Assembly: GCA_905221605.1 (NCBI GenBank)
Contig: CAJNDS010002311.1
Location: 151,001-215,000 of the forward strand
DNA length: 64,000 nucleotides
Direction: 5' to 3'
From: Symbiodinium natans
Taxonomy: Eukaryota; Sar; Dinophyceae; Suessiales; Symbiodiniaceae
How positions within the stretch are numbered: the stretch's first letter is position 1; every line of letters begins with the position of its first letter. A program made the translations under genes and the position numbers. Below the pieces are notes generated by a model, which searched no databases, was not told the DNA's origin, and saw only the letters and a program-made list of their open reading frames with translations. Positions 42,375 to 52,734 of this stretch are shown piece after piece.

Positions 42375-44210
42375 CGTTTCTTGGGCTTTGAAGCACGCTT
42401 GGTACGGCTTAAAAGAAGCGGGGGGGGTTTGGGGGGGGGGCGCAGCCCCCCCACTTGCAAACACCTCTTGGGCTTTGAAGCACGCTCTGCACGGCTTCAA
42501 AAAAAAAAGAGCGGGGGGGGCGCAGCCCCCCCATTTGCAAACACAATGCACACACGATGTTTTTCAATTAGTTTCTTGGGCTTTGAAGCACGCTTGGTAC
42601 AGCTTAAAAGAAGCGGGGGGGTTGGGGACGCTGTGCCCCCCATTTGCAAACACCCTGCTCACATGATGGGTTTCAACTACTTTCTTGCGCTTTGGCTGAA
42701 AGAAAGCGGGGGGGTTGGGGGGGGCGCAGCCCCCCCCATTTGCAATGCTCACACGATGTTTTTCAACTAGTTTCTTGGGCTTTGAAGCACGCTTGGTACG
42801 GCTTAAAAGAAGCGGGGGGGGTTGGGGGAGGGGCGCAGCCCCCCCCCCATTTGCAAACACCCTGCTCACATGATGGGTGTCAACAAGTTTCTTGGGCTTT
42901 GAAGCGCGCTCTGCACGGCTTAAAAAAAAGCGGGGGGGTTGGGGGGGGCGCAGCCCCCCCCATTTGCAAACACAATGCTCACACGATGCTTTTCAACTAG
43001 TTTCTTGGGCTTTGAAGCACGCTTGGTACAGCTTGAAAGAAGCGGGGTTCTGCAAACACCCTGCTCACATGATGGGTTTCAACCAGTTTCTTGGGCTTCG
43101 GCTGAAAAAAAAGCGGGGGGGTTGGGGGGGGCGCAGCCCCCCCCATTTGCAAACACAATGCTCACACGATGTTTTTCAACTAGTTTCTTGGGCTTTGAAC
43201 GGCTTAAAAAAAGCGGGGGGGTTGGGGGGTCTGCGCCCCCCATTTGCAAACACCCTGCTCACATGATGGGTGTCAACAAGTTTCTTGGGCTTTGAAGCGC
43301 GCTCTGCACGGCTTAAAAAAGCGGGGGGGTTGGGGGGGGGCGCAGCCCCCCCCATTTGCAAACACAATGCTCACGATGTTTTTCAACTAGTTTCTTGGGC
43401 TTTGAAGCACGCTTGGTACGGCTCAAAAGAAGCGGGGGGGTTGGGGGGGGGCGCAGCCCCCCCCCCATTTGCAAACACCCTGCTCACATGATGGGCGTCA
43501 ACAAGTTTCTTGGGCTTTGAAGCACGCTCTGCACGGCTTAAAGGTTGGGGGGGGCGCAGCCCCCCCCATTTGCAAACACAATGCACACACGATGTTTTTC
43601 AACTAGTTTCTTGGGCTTTGAAGCACGCTTGGTACAGCTTGAAAGAAGCGGGGTTCTGCAAACACCCTGCTCACATGATGGGTTTCAACCAGTTTCTTGG
43701 GCTTCGGCTGAAAAAAAAGCGGGGGGGTTGGGGGGGGCGCAGCCCCCCCCATTTGCAAACACAATGCTCACACGATGTTTTTCAACTAGTTTCTTGGGCT
43801 TTGAACGGCTTAAAAAAAGCGGGGGGGGTTGGGGGGTCTGCGCCCCCCATTTGCAAACACCCTGCTCACATGATGGGTGTCAACAAGTTTCTTGGGCTTT
43901 GAAGCGCGCTCTGCACGGCTTAAAAAAAAAGAAAAAGCGGGGGGGTTGGGGGGGGCGCAGCCCCCCCCATTTGCAAACACAATGCTCACACGATGCTTTT
44001 CAACTTGTTTCTTGGGCTTTGAAGCACGCTTGGTACAGCTTGAAAGAAGCGGGGTTCTGCAAACACCCTGCTCACATGATGCGTTTCAACCAGTTTCTTG
44101 GGCATCGGCTGAAAAAAAGCGGGGGGTTGGGGGGGGCGCAGCCCCCCCCATTTGCAAACACAATGCTCACACGATGTTTTTCAACTAGTTTCTTGGGCTT
44201 CGAAGCACGC
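42375..44210. repeat. Minisatellite, ~110-130 bp units, two alternating types
   Basis: Each unit reads TTTCTTGGGCTTTGAAGC, a short variable part, AAGCGGGGGGG, a GC palindrome (GGGGGGGCGCAGCCCCCCC) and CATTTGCAAACAC. One type ends AATGCTCACACGATG, the other CCTGCTCACATGATGGG. A 9-unit-plus array with higher-order pairs; some units lost the palindrome (GCGGGGTTCTGCAAACACC). Open frames through it are artefacts of the repeat. Confidence 0.85.
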
Positions 44211-44378
44211 TTCCTTTCTTCCTTCCTTGCTTCCTTCCTTTCTTCCTTCCTTTCTTCCTTCCTTGCTTCCTTCCTTTCTTCCTTCCCTCCTTTCTTCCTT
44301 CCTTCCTTCCTTCCTTCCTTGTTTTCTTCCTTTCTTTCATCCTTCCTTCCTTCCTTCCTTTCTTTCCTTCTTTCCTTC
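44210..44378. repeat. Polypyrimidine (CCTT)n tract
   Basis: About 170 bp of CTTCCTTCCTTTCTTCC with no purines apart from a few G, A. It lies between the minisatellite and the right arm of the composite element. Confidence 0.85.
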
Positions 44379-44699
44379 TAAAACCTACCAGAAATAACGC
44401 TTTCCTATGAAACCACAGAGAAATTACTGTTTTTCGTACGAAAAACCACGAAAATGCATCAAATCCTGTAAAAATATGGAGGGAATGGTGGTTTTCTTAG
44501 GAAAAACCAAGGAAATCGACCAAAAAAAAAAAGGCCCCCCCAAAAAAAAAAAGACCCAAAAAAATAGGCCCTCCTTTTGGGGGGTTTAGGGGCTCAGAAG
44601 TTTAACGAACCCAAAGAACGAACTATGCCAGAGTATTGAGGTAGCCTCAAGCTCTGAGTCCTAAAGCTATGGCTTTTTTTCGGGCTGGAGAATGATGGT

Positions 44700-45070
44700 T
44701 CTAAGCTTGAGGGATCTTGTGCAATTCGGGCCTTGCTAGGCCCTGGTACAGGCATCTTGTGACAGGATCCCGATAATGCACCTTATGAACCCCCAAATCA
44801 GCATAGATCTTTTTTGAACCTCACAAATCGGTACCCTCATTGGGAAGATCCCAACAAAAGACCACAAATTCAATCCCCCCTCCCGCCCGCCCCGGGCAGG
44901 GTGTAGGGTTCCTGGGGCGTAGGGTTTGGGGTCTGGTGTTTGGGGTGCAGGCTTCGGTTTTTGCTGATCTTGGGCTGCGGCCAAACACCAGGGCAGCCTC
45001 AGCCGGTGGGTTGTAGCCTCGGAGTGCCAGTCCGCATTTCGGGTTGCGGGCTTTCGGGCTAATTTGAGCA
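44700..45070. other. Unique stretch, possible minus exon
   Basis: Minus frame LKLARKPATRNADWHSEATT then HRLRLPWCLAAAQDQQ at 44960-45065 is gene-like; the rest is unassigned. Confidence 0.3.
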
Positions 45071-45477
45071 TCAGTTCGGGCCTTTAGGGCTTTTTAGGGA
45101 TCAGGGCTTCTAAGCTTTAAGGACTTTAGGGTTTGAGGGTTTCTGGTTCTCGTTCTTTTCAGGGGTGTACTTACTATGTAGGCTGACGAAAAGTCGAAAA
45201 GTCTAGACTGTGCAGACCTCGAGTTGCAAGCAGGCGGCAAGCAGAGAACCCGCAGGACTCTCCAGGTGGGAATGAAAAGAGTGCCTTCTCTGTTTCAGGG
45301 GGTTTCTAGAAATCTAAGGGCCTTTGTCTGCGTCCTAGAGACGGTCCCATTGAGTTGGATGCCCAAACCCTAAACCCTAAACCCTAAACCCTAAACCCTA
45401 AACCCTAAACCCTAAACCCTAAACCCTAAACCCTAAACCCCAAACCCTAAACCCTAAACCCTAAACCCTGACCCAAG

Positions 45478-45556
45478 GGTCGTGGCCTTGGCTTTTGTGC
45501 AGCCAGGCCAGTGGCCCACAGAAGGCTGCGGATGGCTCATTTTGTTGCGCTTCTTG
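45478..45556 (-). CDS. Exon island
   Basis: Frame KKRNKMSHPQPSVGHWPGCT then KAKATTLGS, ending at GG|GTTTAGGG. Confidence 0.45.
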
Positions 45557-45632
45557 AGGGGTTAATTAGGGTTTAGGGTTTAGGGGTTTAGGGTTTAGGG
45601 TTTAGGGTTTAGGGTTTAGGGTTTAGGGTTTA

Positions 45633-45770
45633 GGTTTTAGGGTTCTAGGGTTTTAGGGTTTTAGGGTTTTAGGGTTTTAGGGTTTTAGGGTTTTGGGGCT
45701 TTAGGGTTTTAGGGCTTTAGGGTTTTAGGGTTTTAGGGCTTTAGGGTTTTAGGGTTTTAGGGTTTTAGGG
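45633..45770. repeat. Variant array (TTTTAGGG)n
   Basis: About 16 units, with TTTAGGGC variants recurring at regular spacing. Confidence 0.9.
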
Positions 45771-45855
45771 TTTAGGGTTTCGAGTTTAGGGTTTAGGGTT
45801 GGTGGTTTAGGGTTGAGCGTTTTTGGGGCTTTTAGGGCTTAGGGTTTCGAGTTTA

Positions 45856-45914
45856 GGCTCCGCGCGGAACGCGACTTTTACAGCAGGCTTGCCAGGCTGA
45901 AGATTGCCTTTCGC
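45856..45914 (-). CDS. Exon island
   Basis: CTTGGCAG|G acceptor, frame AKGNLQPGKPAVKVAFRAEP. Plus is open as well (LRAERDFYSRLARLKIAFRL). Confidence 0.4.
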
Positions 45915-46149
45915 CTGCCAAGAAGCTTTTCAAAAGCTTTGTTTAGGGTTTAGGGTTGAGGGTTTAGAGTTTGGGGCTTAGGGTTTGGGGTTTTAAGTCG
46001 GCTGTTGGGTTTAGGGTTTATACTTTAGGGTTTAGGTTTTAGATCTGAACCCCTAAAGCGGTGAACCCCTAAATCCCCGTTTCGGGGCTTTTGAGGGGTT
46101 TAGTTGGGGAGTTGCAGATTTCGGGGATTGTGAGCGCTCCCGGAGCAGG

Positions 46150-46490
46150 GATGCAGAATTTCGCTGAAAACCAGGATTAAAGGTTGAGAGGGTATGGCGC
46201 ACTGCACTGCGTCTCAGCTGTGCATGCGCTTCTCAGCTTCGTGTGATAAAGGTTGAGAGGGTACAGGGTCTAGGGTCTAGCTTGAAAAAGTTGAGAGGTT
46301 GGCGGGGCGACTTTTGCCGACCAGCGGCGACCAGCTATGTTCTTTTCATGGAGGGCGCGTCTTCCGCCATCTGTTGGCATCTACTAAACCTATCCGGCCC
46401 CAGTCACCTTGCTCTCTACACCTCTTCCACTGGCTTAAGGTCCCAAATTCCCGCAACCCTTAGCCACAAAGATTGGATACTTTCCTAAAC
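46150..46490. other. Unique stretch with plus open frame
   Basis: GTTGAGAGGGTA occurs at 46175 and 46252. Plus frame RPAATSYVLFMEGASSAICW then HLLNLSGPSHLALYTSST is open; no splice support. Confidence 0.3.
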
Positions 46491-47096
46491 CCCAATCCCC
46501 AAACCCTAACCGTTCACCCTAAACCCCAAACCCCAAAACCCTTAAACCCAAATGGTTGAATTAAAACCCCAAACCCCAAACACCAAACCCAAACCCTCCT
46601 AAACCCCAAACCCCAAACCCCTAAATCCTAATGGTTGAATTCCACCCTAAACCCCAAACCCCAAACCCCAAACACCGAATTCCAAACCCTAAACGCTAAA
46701 CCCTAAACCCCAAACCCCAAACCCTAAACCCTAAACCCTAAACCCTAAACCCTAAACCCTAAACCCCAAACCCGAATTCTTAGCTCTGAAGCCATGTGTG
46801 CTCTGCTCCAGGCATGGAAGCCCTAAACGCAAGGTTTAGGGTTTAGGGTTTAGGGTTTAGGGTTTAGGGTTTAGGGTTTGGGGTTTGGGGTTTGGGGTTT
46901 TGAGGTTTCGGGGTTTAGGGTTTAGGGTTTTGGGTTTGGGGATTTGGGGATTTAGGGCTTGGGGGTGTAGGGTTTTGGGATTTAGGGCTTAGGGTTTTGG
47001 GGTTTCGGGGTTTAGGGTTTAGGGTTAGGGGGGGTGTTGGGATTTTGGGATTTAGGGTTAGGGGTTTTGGGACTTAGGGTTGGGGGTTGCGCATGC

Positions 47097-47162
47097 AACT
47101 GAGGCCTGCTTGTCGGGCTTTCCCTGGCCTTCAGGCACCTGCATCACTTCCGGCATTTGCTG
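47097..47162 (-). CDS. Exon island
   Basis: CTCGACAG acceptor, frame QMPEVMQVPEGQGKPDKQAS. Confidence 0.45.
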
Positions 47163-47309
47163 TCGAGGTGCTTATGCGGTGTTTCGGTACAGTACTCTGG
47201 GGCCTTATAACCCCTGAACACTGAGCCCCTAAACCCTAAACCCTGAACCCTCAACCCTGAACCCTGAACCCTGAACCCTAAACCCCAAACCCCAAACCAA
47301 AAACCCGAA

Positions 47310-47575
47310 GCGTTATCCTTGAGATATTGAACGGCTCCACGGATTAATGACGGGGATGAGAGGGCCTTGCAGTAAGGTGATTTGAGTCAAGGAAGGGCTT
47401 TGGGTTGCTTGCGAGTGCTTAAAGGCGACAAGTTTAGGCTTTAGGGTTTCTTCTGCAAGGGTATACATGAGGGTGGTTGGCAAAATGATGGTCCCTTCTT
47501 GGATCCCTCTCAGAATACGGCATCTAATATTTCGGGTACCCCAAAAAGGGGCCATAATTTTGACAGCCACCCATG
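47310..47575 (-). CDS. Possible exon
   Basis: Frame VAVKIMAPFWGTRNIRCRIL, RGIQEGTIILPTTLMYTLAE, ETLKPKLVAFKHSQATQSPS. Open for ~85 codons; family unknown. Confidence 0.35.
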
Positions 47576-47587
47576 AGGCTTCAGCGC

Positions 47588-47702
47588 AGGGTTTAGGGTT
47601 TAGGGTTTAGGGTTTAGGGTTTAGGGTTTAGGGTTTAGGGTTTAGGGTTTAGGGTTTAGGGTTTAGGGTTTAGGGTTTAGGGTTTAGGGTTTAGGGTTTA
47701 GG
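47588..47702. repeat. Telomeric array (TTTAGGG)n
   Basis: About 16 perfect units. Confidence 0.95.
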
Positions 47703-48244
47703 GACCTTCTTTCCGAGTTTCCCGAGGATTGGAGCTGTTTGGGGGCTGAAAGAGGTAGGGGCTCCGGGTTCGCAGGGGTTTAGGATCTCAGGGTTTAGGG
47801 TTTAGGGTTTAGGGTTTAGGGTTTAGGGTTTAGGCACGCAAGCCCTGAAATTCAATGTGCCCGAAGCCCTAAACCCTCATCAGGCTAAACCCTAATCAGC
47901 CGAACTACCCTCATCGGGCCCCCAACCCCAAGTCCCAAGGAAAGGAACAGCAACTCTGGAAAGAAAGGCCCTTGACGTGCCAAGTCTATTTCTGCAATGG
48001 GCGGATGCTGCGGGTAGGGTTGGAGTCATAATGAAAGTCAGAAGGGGTTTAGGGTTACGAGTTAGCTAGGGTTTAGGTAGGGCTCTAAGGGGACTCTAAG
48101 GTCTATAAACTGGGTTGTAAGTCTTAATCTGTGGGTTATACTTCCCCTGACGGAGGATAGAAGGATAGAGTTAGGAGGCCTCTACTTGCAGCCTTTAGGG
48201 CTTGAGGGGTTTAGGGTTTTCAGTTTAGGGTTTAGGGTTTACAC

Positions 48245-48296
48245 GCAGTACTAGAGTTGGCCCAAGCCTCCACGCTGAAGAAGCTCGAATTCTCAC
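48245..48296 (-). CDS. Exon island
   Basis: CCCGTCAG|G acceptor, frame VRIRASSAWRLGPTLVL, donor GTGTAA. Plus alternative: VLELAQASTLKKLEFSPDG. Confidence 0.35.
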
Positions 48297-48451
48297 CTGA
48301 CGGGTGCGGCGGTTCTAAGTCGCCTAGTCAGCACCCCAAACCCTAAGCCCTAAGCCCTAAACCCTGAGCCCTAAGCCCTAAGCCCTGAGCTTCAAGCCCT
48401 AAGCCCTAAACCCTAAACTCGAAACCCTAACCCTAAACCCGAAATGAACCC

Positions 48452-48515
48452 CAATTCCTGGAAGCTTCCTAAGCAGGACCCAGGCTGCGTCGGTTCCTGG
48501 GCCACCCGCCTAGCT
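48452..48515 (-). CDS. Exon island
   Basis: Frame RRVAQEPTQPGSCLGSFQEL. Confidence 0.35.
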
Positions 48516-48596
48516 CCAAACGACAACCCCAAACTTATAACCTAAGGGTCGGTTTAGGGTTAGGGTTTAGGGTTTAGGGTCCAGGGTTTAGGGTTT

Positions 48597-48703
48597 AGGG
48601 TCCCATGTACCTAAATACGGAATACTTGGGCCTTAAAGTACCTCCTATATAAGGACTTTGGGGCCCAAGTATACAAGAATGAGGTACATGGACCCTTAGG
48701 GTA
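48597..48703. mobile_element. Palindromic element B, third copy
   Basis: Starts inside a TTTAGGG array as TTAGGGTCCCATGTACC and ends GGTACATGGACCCTTAGGGT. The middle carries ACTTGGGCC and GGCCCAAGT, themselves inverted. Confidence 0.65.
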
Positions 48704-49229
48704 TGTTCTACGGACCATAAAATGGATTTAGGGTTCAGGGCTTAGGGTTTAGGGTTTGAGGTTTAGGGCTACACCCTAGACCTTAGGGACTTCCACAAAG
48801 GGCTCGGGAGAGCTTGCCACGGTTTAGGGTTTAGGGTTTAGGGTTTCGGGTTCAGGGTTTAGGGTGGAGCCAGTTTTCTTTCATAGTGTTGCAAATCCCG
48901 CCCAAAACCCTGGACCCCGACATCTGCAAAACATGCGCAGGGCGCTAAGACAAATACCTGGAGCAGACCCGAGCACACTGCATAGCCAATATCATTCTTC
49001 TAATTGATCCTAAGCCCTCAGCCCTAGGCCCTGAATCCCAAACCCCAAAGCCAACGCCAAACCCAAATGCCTAAACCCTCAACCCGAAACCCAAGCTGAA
49101 CCCTACACACAAAACTAAACCCTAAACCCTAAACCCTAAACCCTAAACCCTAAACCCCAAACCCCAAACCCTAAACCCTAAACCCTAAACCCTAAACCTC
49201 ACCAACATAAATATAGGTCATCCACTGAC

Positions 49230-49299
49230 CTGACCGGCACGCGCTTGGACTTAAGCTGGCCCATCCCGGCCATCTTCGCGTTTCCACCCATTGGGTTGG
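49230..49299 (-). CDS. Exon island with canonical splice sites
   Basis: CCACACAG acceptor, frame ANPMGGNAKMAGMGQLKSKR then VPV, donor CAG|GTCAGT. Confidence 0.55.
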
Positions 49300-49507
49300 C
49301 TGTGTGGGGTTTCGGGGCTTAGGTTCCAGGGATTTGGATCGGCTCAGTCACCCTAAACCCTAAACCCTAAACCCTAAACCCTAAACCCTAAACCCTAAAC
49401 CGATTTACAGACCCCTTTTTGGGCTCATTAGAGCTCAGGGTCTGTCTGAGAACAAGGGCGCACGAGGTGTGCTTGGCACACCTTCGCGCAGAGGAGCCTT
49501 TACCTTG

Positions 49508-49541
49508 AAGAGGAGCCGGGCCCTTTTGCTGTACACCGTTT
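49508..49541 (-). CDS. Micro-exon island
   Basis: Frame VYSKRARLLFK then donor GTAAAGG; a second frame after GTACAG is open, so the exon is uncertain. Confidence 0.3.
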
Positions 49542-50200
49542 AGGGTTTAGGGTTTAGGGTTTAGGTTTAGGGTTTAGGGTTTAGGGTTTAGGGTTTAGGG
49601 TTTAGGGTTTAGGGTTGTAGGCGTCGGCCTGTACCGCAGCTCTTGATGGGATTTGGGCCTAGGATTGGGTCGTTTAGGGGTTTTGCTATAGGGTTTAGGG
49701 CTTAGGGGTTTAGGGTTTAGGGTTTAGGGTTAGGGTTTAGGGTTTAGGTGGCAACTCGGATTGAAAGCCCTCTAAACCCTAGACCCTAAACCCGAACACC
49801 TAAACCCTATACCCTAAACCTTGAACCCTAGAGCTTTACTAAGGACCTCTTTCTAGCAAAAGGCCTGATCTACATGAGGAGGTTGGGCTGCTTTGGGCTA
49901 CATAGATGTCTAGGCAGTCACACCTTTGGGGACTAAATGAACCCTGAACGTGGCTAAGGGTTTAGGGTTCATATGCCTTAATAGGAGTTTATAGTAGTAT
50001 ATGTATATGACCCCAGTTTCAGCGGTCATTTGGTCCCCAGACCAGTGGCCAGTCCACACCAAGGTCGCATCAGGGTTTAGGGTTTAAGGTTTTGATTTGG
50101 GGTTCGGGGTTTGGGGTTTGGGGTTTGGGGTTTAGGGTTTAGGGTTTAGGGTTTCGGGTTTAGGGTTTAGGGTTTAGGGTTTAGGGTTTAGGGTTTAGGG

Positions 50201-50325
50201 CTACGAGAACATGCTGCAGAGTCCTTCGATGGCATCCTGGCCCGGATACCACGTCAGCTTGTAGTGCCCCTTTGGGGCGCGTGCCAGTTGATCTTGGATG
50301 ATCAGATCGCAGATCCTGGGCTGTT
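50201..50325 (-). CDS. Terminal exon of an unknown gene
   Basis: ACAGCCCAG|G acceptor, frame ICDLIIQDQLARAPKGHYKL, TWYPGQDAIEGLCSMFS, TAG. Telomeric array begins right after the stop. Confidence 0.55.
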
Positions 50326-50379
50326 TTGGGTTAGGGTTTCGGGGTTCGTATTCCAGTAGCCTAGCAAGACAGACAGAGA

Positions 50380-50385
50380 GAGAGA

Positions 50386-50473
<88 letters not shown>

Positions 50474-50485
50474 AAGAGAGAGAGT
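50380..50485. repeat. (GA)n microsatellite
   Basis: AGAGAGAGAGAAAGAGAG for about 105 bp. Confidence 0.9.
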
Positions 50486-50585
50486 GAAAAAATGGTTCAA
50501 GAACCATGGCCTTAAACCTTGAACCCTAGACAAGAAAAATGCCCAGTGCTGCTCAACAGTGTGTATAAGGTAATCCCCTTCACAA

Positions 50586-50660
50586 AGCCTAAGCCCTAAG
50601 CCCTAAGCCCTAAGCCCTAAGCCCTAAGCCCTAAGCCCTAAGCCCTAAGCCCTAAGCCCT
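50586..50660. repeat. Variant array (CCCTAAG)n
   Basis: About 11 perfect units of CCCTAAG. Confidence 0.95.
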
Positions 50661-50861
50661 TTGATTGGGTCCTCGCCCTCCATGGCTTGACCCTAGCCTA
50701 ATTCCCAAGACGTTGCTGGTCAAAGAGGCTGAGGTTTAGGGTTTCCGTCGGGATTGGGGTTTAGGGTTTAGGGTTTAGGGTTTAGGGTTTAGGGTTTAGG
50801 GTTTAGGGTTTAGGGTTTAGGGTTTAGGGTTTAGGGTTTAGGGTTTAGGGTAACTTGCCCA

Positions 50862-50965
50862 GACCTGCCACCAAGAGTCATTTCATTGATCTCCTCGGTC
50901 TGCCCTGCGATGGCCAGCCAGATGGCGGCTGCGTCGTCCGCGCTGCTGCACGTGGCCAGCCTGAC
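50862..50965 (-). CDS. Exon island
   Basis: CCCCAAG|G acceptor, frame VRLATCSSADDAAAIWLAIA then GQTEEINEMTLG. Confidence 0.6.
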
Positions 50966-51064
50966 CTTGGGGCCCCAAGGGGGATCTCTTTCATTTGGGG
51001 TTTAGGGTTTAGGGTTTAGGGTTTAGGGTTTAGGGTTGAGGGTTGAGGGTTGAGGGTTTAGGGG

Positions 51065-51115
51065 CATTTCGCGCTGTACTGGGGTAAGATGTGGAAGCTC
51101 CACAACTACTGGCAA
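51065..51115. CDS. Exon island, strand undecided
   Basis: Plus: FALYWGKMWKLHNYWQTRS. Minus: TTTGCCAG then VVELPHLTP and donor GTACAG. Confidence 0.35.
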
Positions 51116-51394
51116 ACAAGATCAGCACCCCCAACGAAACCCCGAACCCTCAACCCTAAACCCTAAAACTCCCCTTTTTCATGGCTCCACAAAATTACCA
51201 CTCGCCGTTTGCCCACGCTATGTGGACCCTGGCTTCGGGCTTAGGGAACCTGAAACCCTAAAACCCAAGCGGGCTGAGTGTTGAGGGGTACTTGTTATGT
51301 GGGAACCTTCTTGCAGCACTTAGTTACCTCCCTAAACCCTCAAAGGGGGTAGGAGCCACCTTTTTCGAACAACATCCATATCCGGGTCATATAT

Positions 51395-51512
51395 GAAGCA
51401 GGGTTTATATTACTGCTATTGGTGAGTGTATATAAGGTTCCTTTTTAACATCGGTGAGTGTATATACTGGGTGTCCTTTTGGGGGTACAAGAAAAACAAA
51501 CCCTACTTCATA
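51395..51512. mobile_element. Fold-back element H
   Basis: CATATATGAAGCAGGGTTTAT and AAACCCTACTTCATATG are inverted about 120 bp apart; the interior repeats GGTGAGTGTATATA twice. Single copy in the window. Confidence 0.45.
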
Positions 51513-51671
51513 TGTTCAGGGATCGGAAGCTGGCTTGGAACCCAAACCCTTACCTAGGACAACCTGTATACCCTAAAACATGTATATTTTTTTGAGGACA
51601 GAACACGAAGAAGAGGGCGCATCACCTTAATCAATAGGTGTAGTTACCCCCTTACAGGGGAATATCGGTTG

Positions 51672-51975
51672 CTCCATGTAAGCTTCTTGCAAGGTGAGGC
51701 TCATCTAAACCCTAAACGCCAAACCCTAAACCCTAAACCCTAAACCCTAAACCCTAAACCCTAAACCCCAAACCCTAAACCCTAAACCCTAAACCCATGG
51801 GCTCCAAGTAAGCTTCTTGCACATGAGGCTCATCTAGGGCTTTCTTCATCCTGTCCATGGCCTTCTCGGTACTCCGCTGAGCCTTCTTGGCCCATTTCTC
51901 ATAGCGGCGCGCGTAGATGGACGCTGCAATGATGTCCATGTCCTGCACAAGCAGCTCTTCTGGCCATACCAATTC
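51672..51975 (-). CDS. Exon split by a telomeric array with ~37 bp duplication
   Basis: 51975-51796 reads LVWPEELLVQDMDIIAASIY, ARRYEKWAKKAQRSTEKAMD, RMKKALDEPHVQEAYLEPM, then GGTTTAGGG. After the array (51713-51794) the segment GATGAGCCTCA..TGCAAGAAGCTTAC.TGGAGC recurs at 51671-51705 with one extra base. The array thus sits between two copies of exon sequence, as at 61943-62014. Element E borders the 5' side. Helical, basic; no family recognised. Confidence 0.55.
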
Positions 51976-52113
51976 CTACGAATTGCCTAAGACACCCCCC
52001 CCCCCCCCAAAAAAAAAAAAAAACACAAACAAACAAACCATCCTCCTTATAAGGGCAATATTGTATAGGGATTTTCATGTTTGATTCTTTGGGGTTTCTT
52101 AAGCAAGTAGTAG
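51976..52113. mobile_element. Introner-like element E, third copy, next to a coding island
   Basis: CTACGAATTGCCTAAGACACC ... GGTTTCTTAAGCAAGTAGTAG with a C-run/A-run at 52003-52023. On the minus strand GAAT occurs just before the element and again just after its TAG end, and the downstream side opens directly into a coding island (51796-51975). Confidence 0.65.
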
Positions 52114-52189
52114 ATTCATACATGTTGGTTGCATTTTCGCTACTTCAAAGTACCCTGTACTGCCAGGGAGCAAAATTCGTGCCCCTAAG

Positions 52190-52310
52190 GGTTCGAGTAA
52201 CCCAAGTATTTGGTCCTTGGAAGTATAGGACCCCCAAACCCTAAAACCCCCTAAGGGTTCGTGTAAGCCAACTATTTGGTCCTTGGAAGTAGAGGGAAAC
52301 CCAAACCCTA
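52190..52310. repeat. Tandem duplication
   Basis: CCTAAGGGTTCGWGTAASCC and ATTTGGTCCTTGGAAGTA occur at 52184-52226 and 52250-52292, separated by AAACCCTAAAACCCC. Confidence 0.65.
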
Positions 52311-52366
52311 AACCCTAACCCTAAACCCTAAACCCTAACCCAAACCCTAACCTAAACCCTAAACCC

Positions 52367-52615
52367 TAATGTTGACTTCACATTAGTGGATCCACCCGCA
52401 GTTGTAAAACCCCGCTGCCGGAACACAATAGTGTAGCCCGCCACAATTGTAAAATCCGACCCGGGAAATCCGGTTTTTACGGGCGTGGTGCTACTACCTA
52501 ATACTAAAGCTAATACTACGTCCTACCAGGATTTAGGCGAACAGTATTGAGGAGGCCCTGGCCGGAGAGATTGATCAATGAGGGGGGGGGGGTTTATTAA
52601 TGCGAAGTCAACATT
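52367..52615. mobile_element. Inverted-repeat element F between telomeric arrays
   Basis: Ends TAATGTTGACTTCACATTA and TTAATGCGAAGTCAACATTA are inverted copies about 230 bp apart. The interior (AGTTGTAAAACCCCGC, ACAATTGTAAAATCCGAC) has an internal near-repeat. Telomeric arrays touch both ends. No recognisable gene. Confidence 0.65.
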
Positions 52616-52733
52616 AAACCCTAAACCCTAAACCCTAAACCCTAAACCCTAAACCCTAAACCCTAAACCCTAAACCCTAAACCCTAAACCCTAAACCCTA
52701 AACCCTAAACCCTAAACCCTAAACCCTAAACCC
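52612..52733. repeat. Telomeric array (CCCTAAA)n
   Basis: About 17 units directly between element F and the exon at 52735. Confidence 0.95.
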
Positions 52734-52734
52734 C

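Larger units (their letters stand above)
42081..44631 (+). mobile_element. Composite element of 2.55 kb with inverted arms, minisatellite and 9 bp target repeat
   Basis: Direct repeats CTATGCCAG end at 42080 and 44631. Left arm 42105-42180 (TTTGGGTC, T-run, GGGCC, T-run, GGTCGATTTTCTTGGTTTT) is inverted at 44490-44575 (AAAACCAAGGAAATCGACC, A-run, GGCC, A-run, GACCC). Next to the left arm lie three ~75 bp units (ACATTTTGGACGGATTTYCTG); the right arm carries diverged relatives. The interior is the minisatellite 42375-44210 and a CCTT tract. GT follows the first repeat and the second ends in AG, so it could be spliced as one intron. It is not flanked by telomeric arrays. Confidence 0.6.

Noticed and set aside
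42201-44397. Long open frames on both strands (up to 278 codons) with repeating SFLGFEARSARLKK units
   Set aside because: Products of the minisatellite read in all frames; both strands are equally open and units keep no protein-level conservation.
50201-50533. Open frames rich in RE or SLSF
   Set aside because: Only the (GA)n microsatellite; the real coding part ends near 50325.
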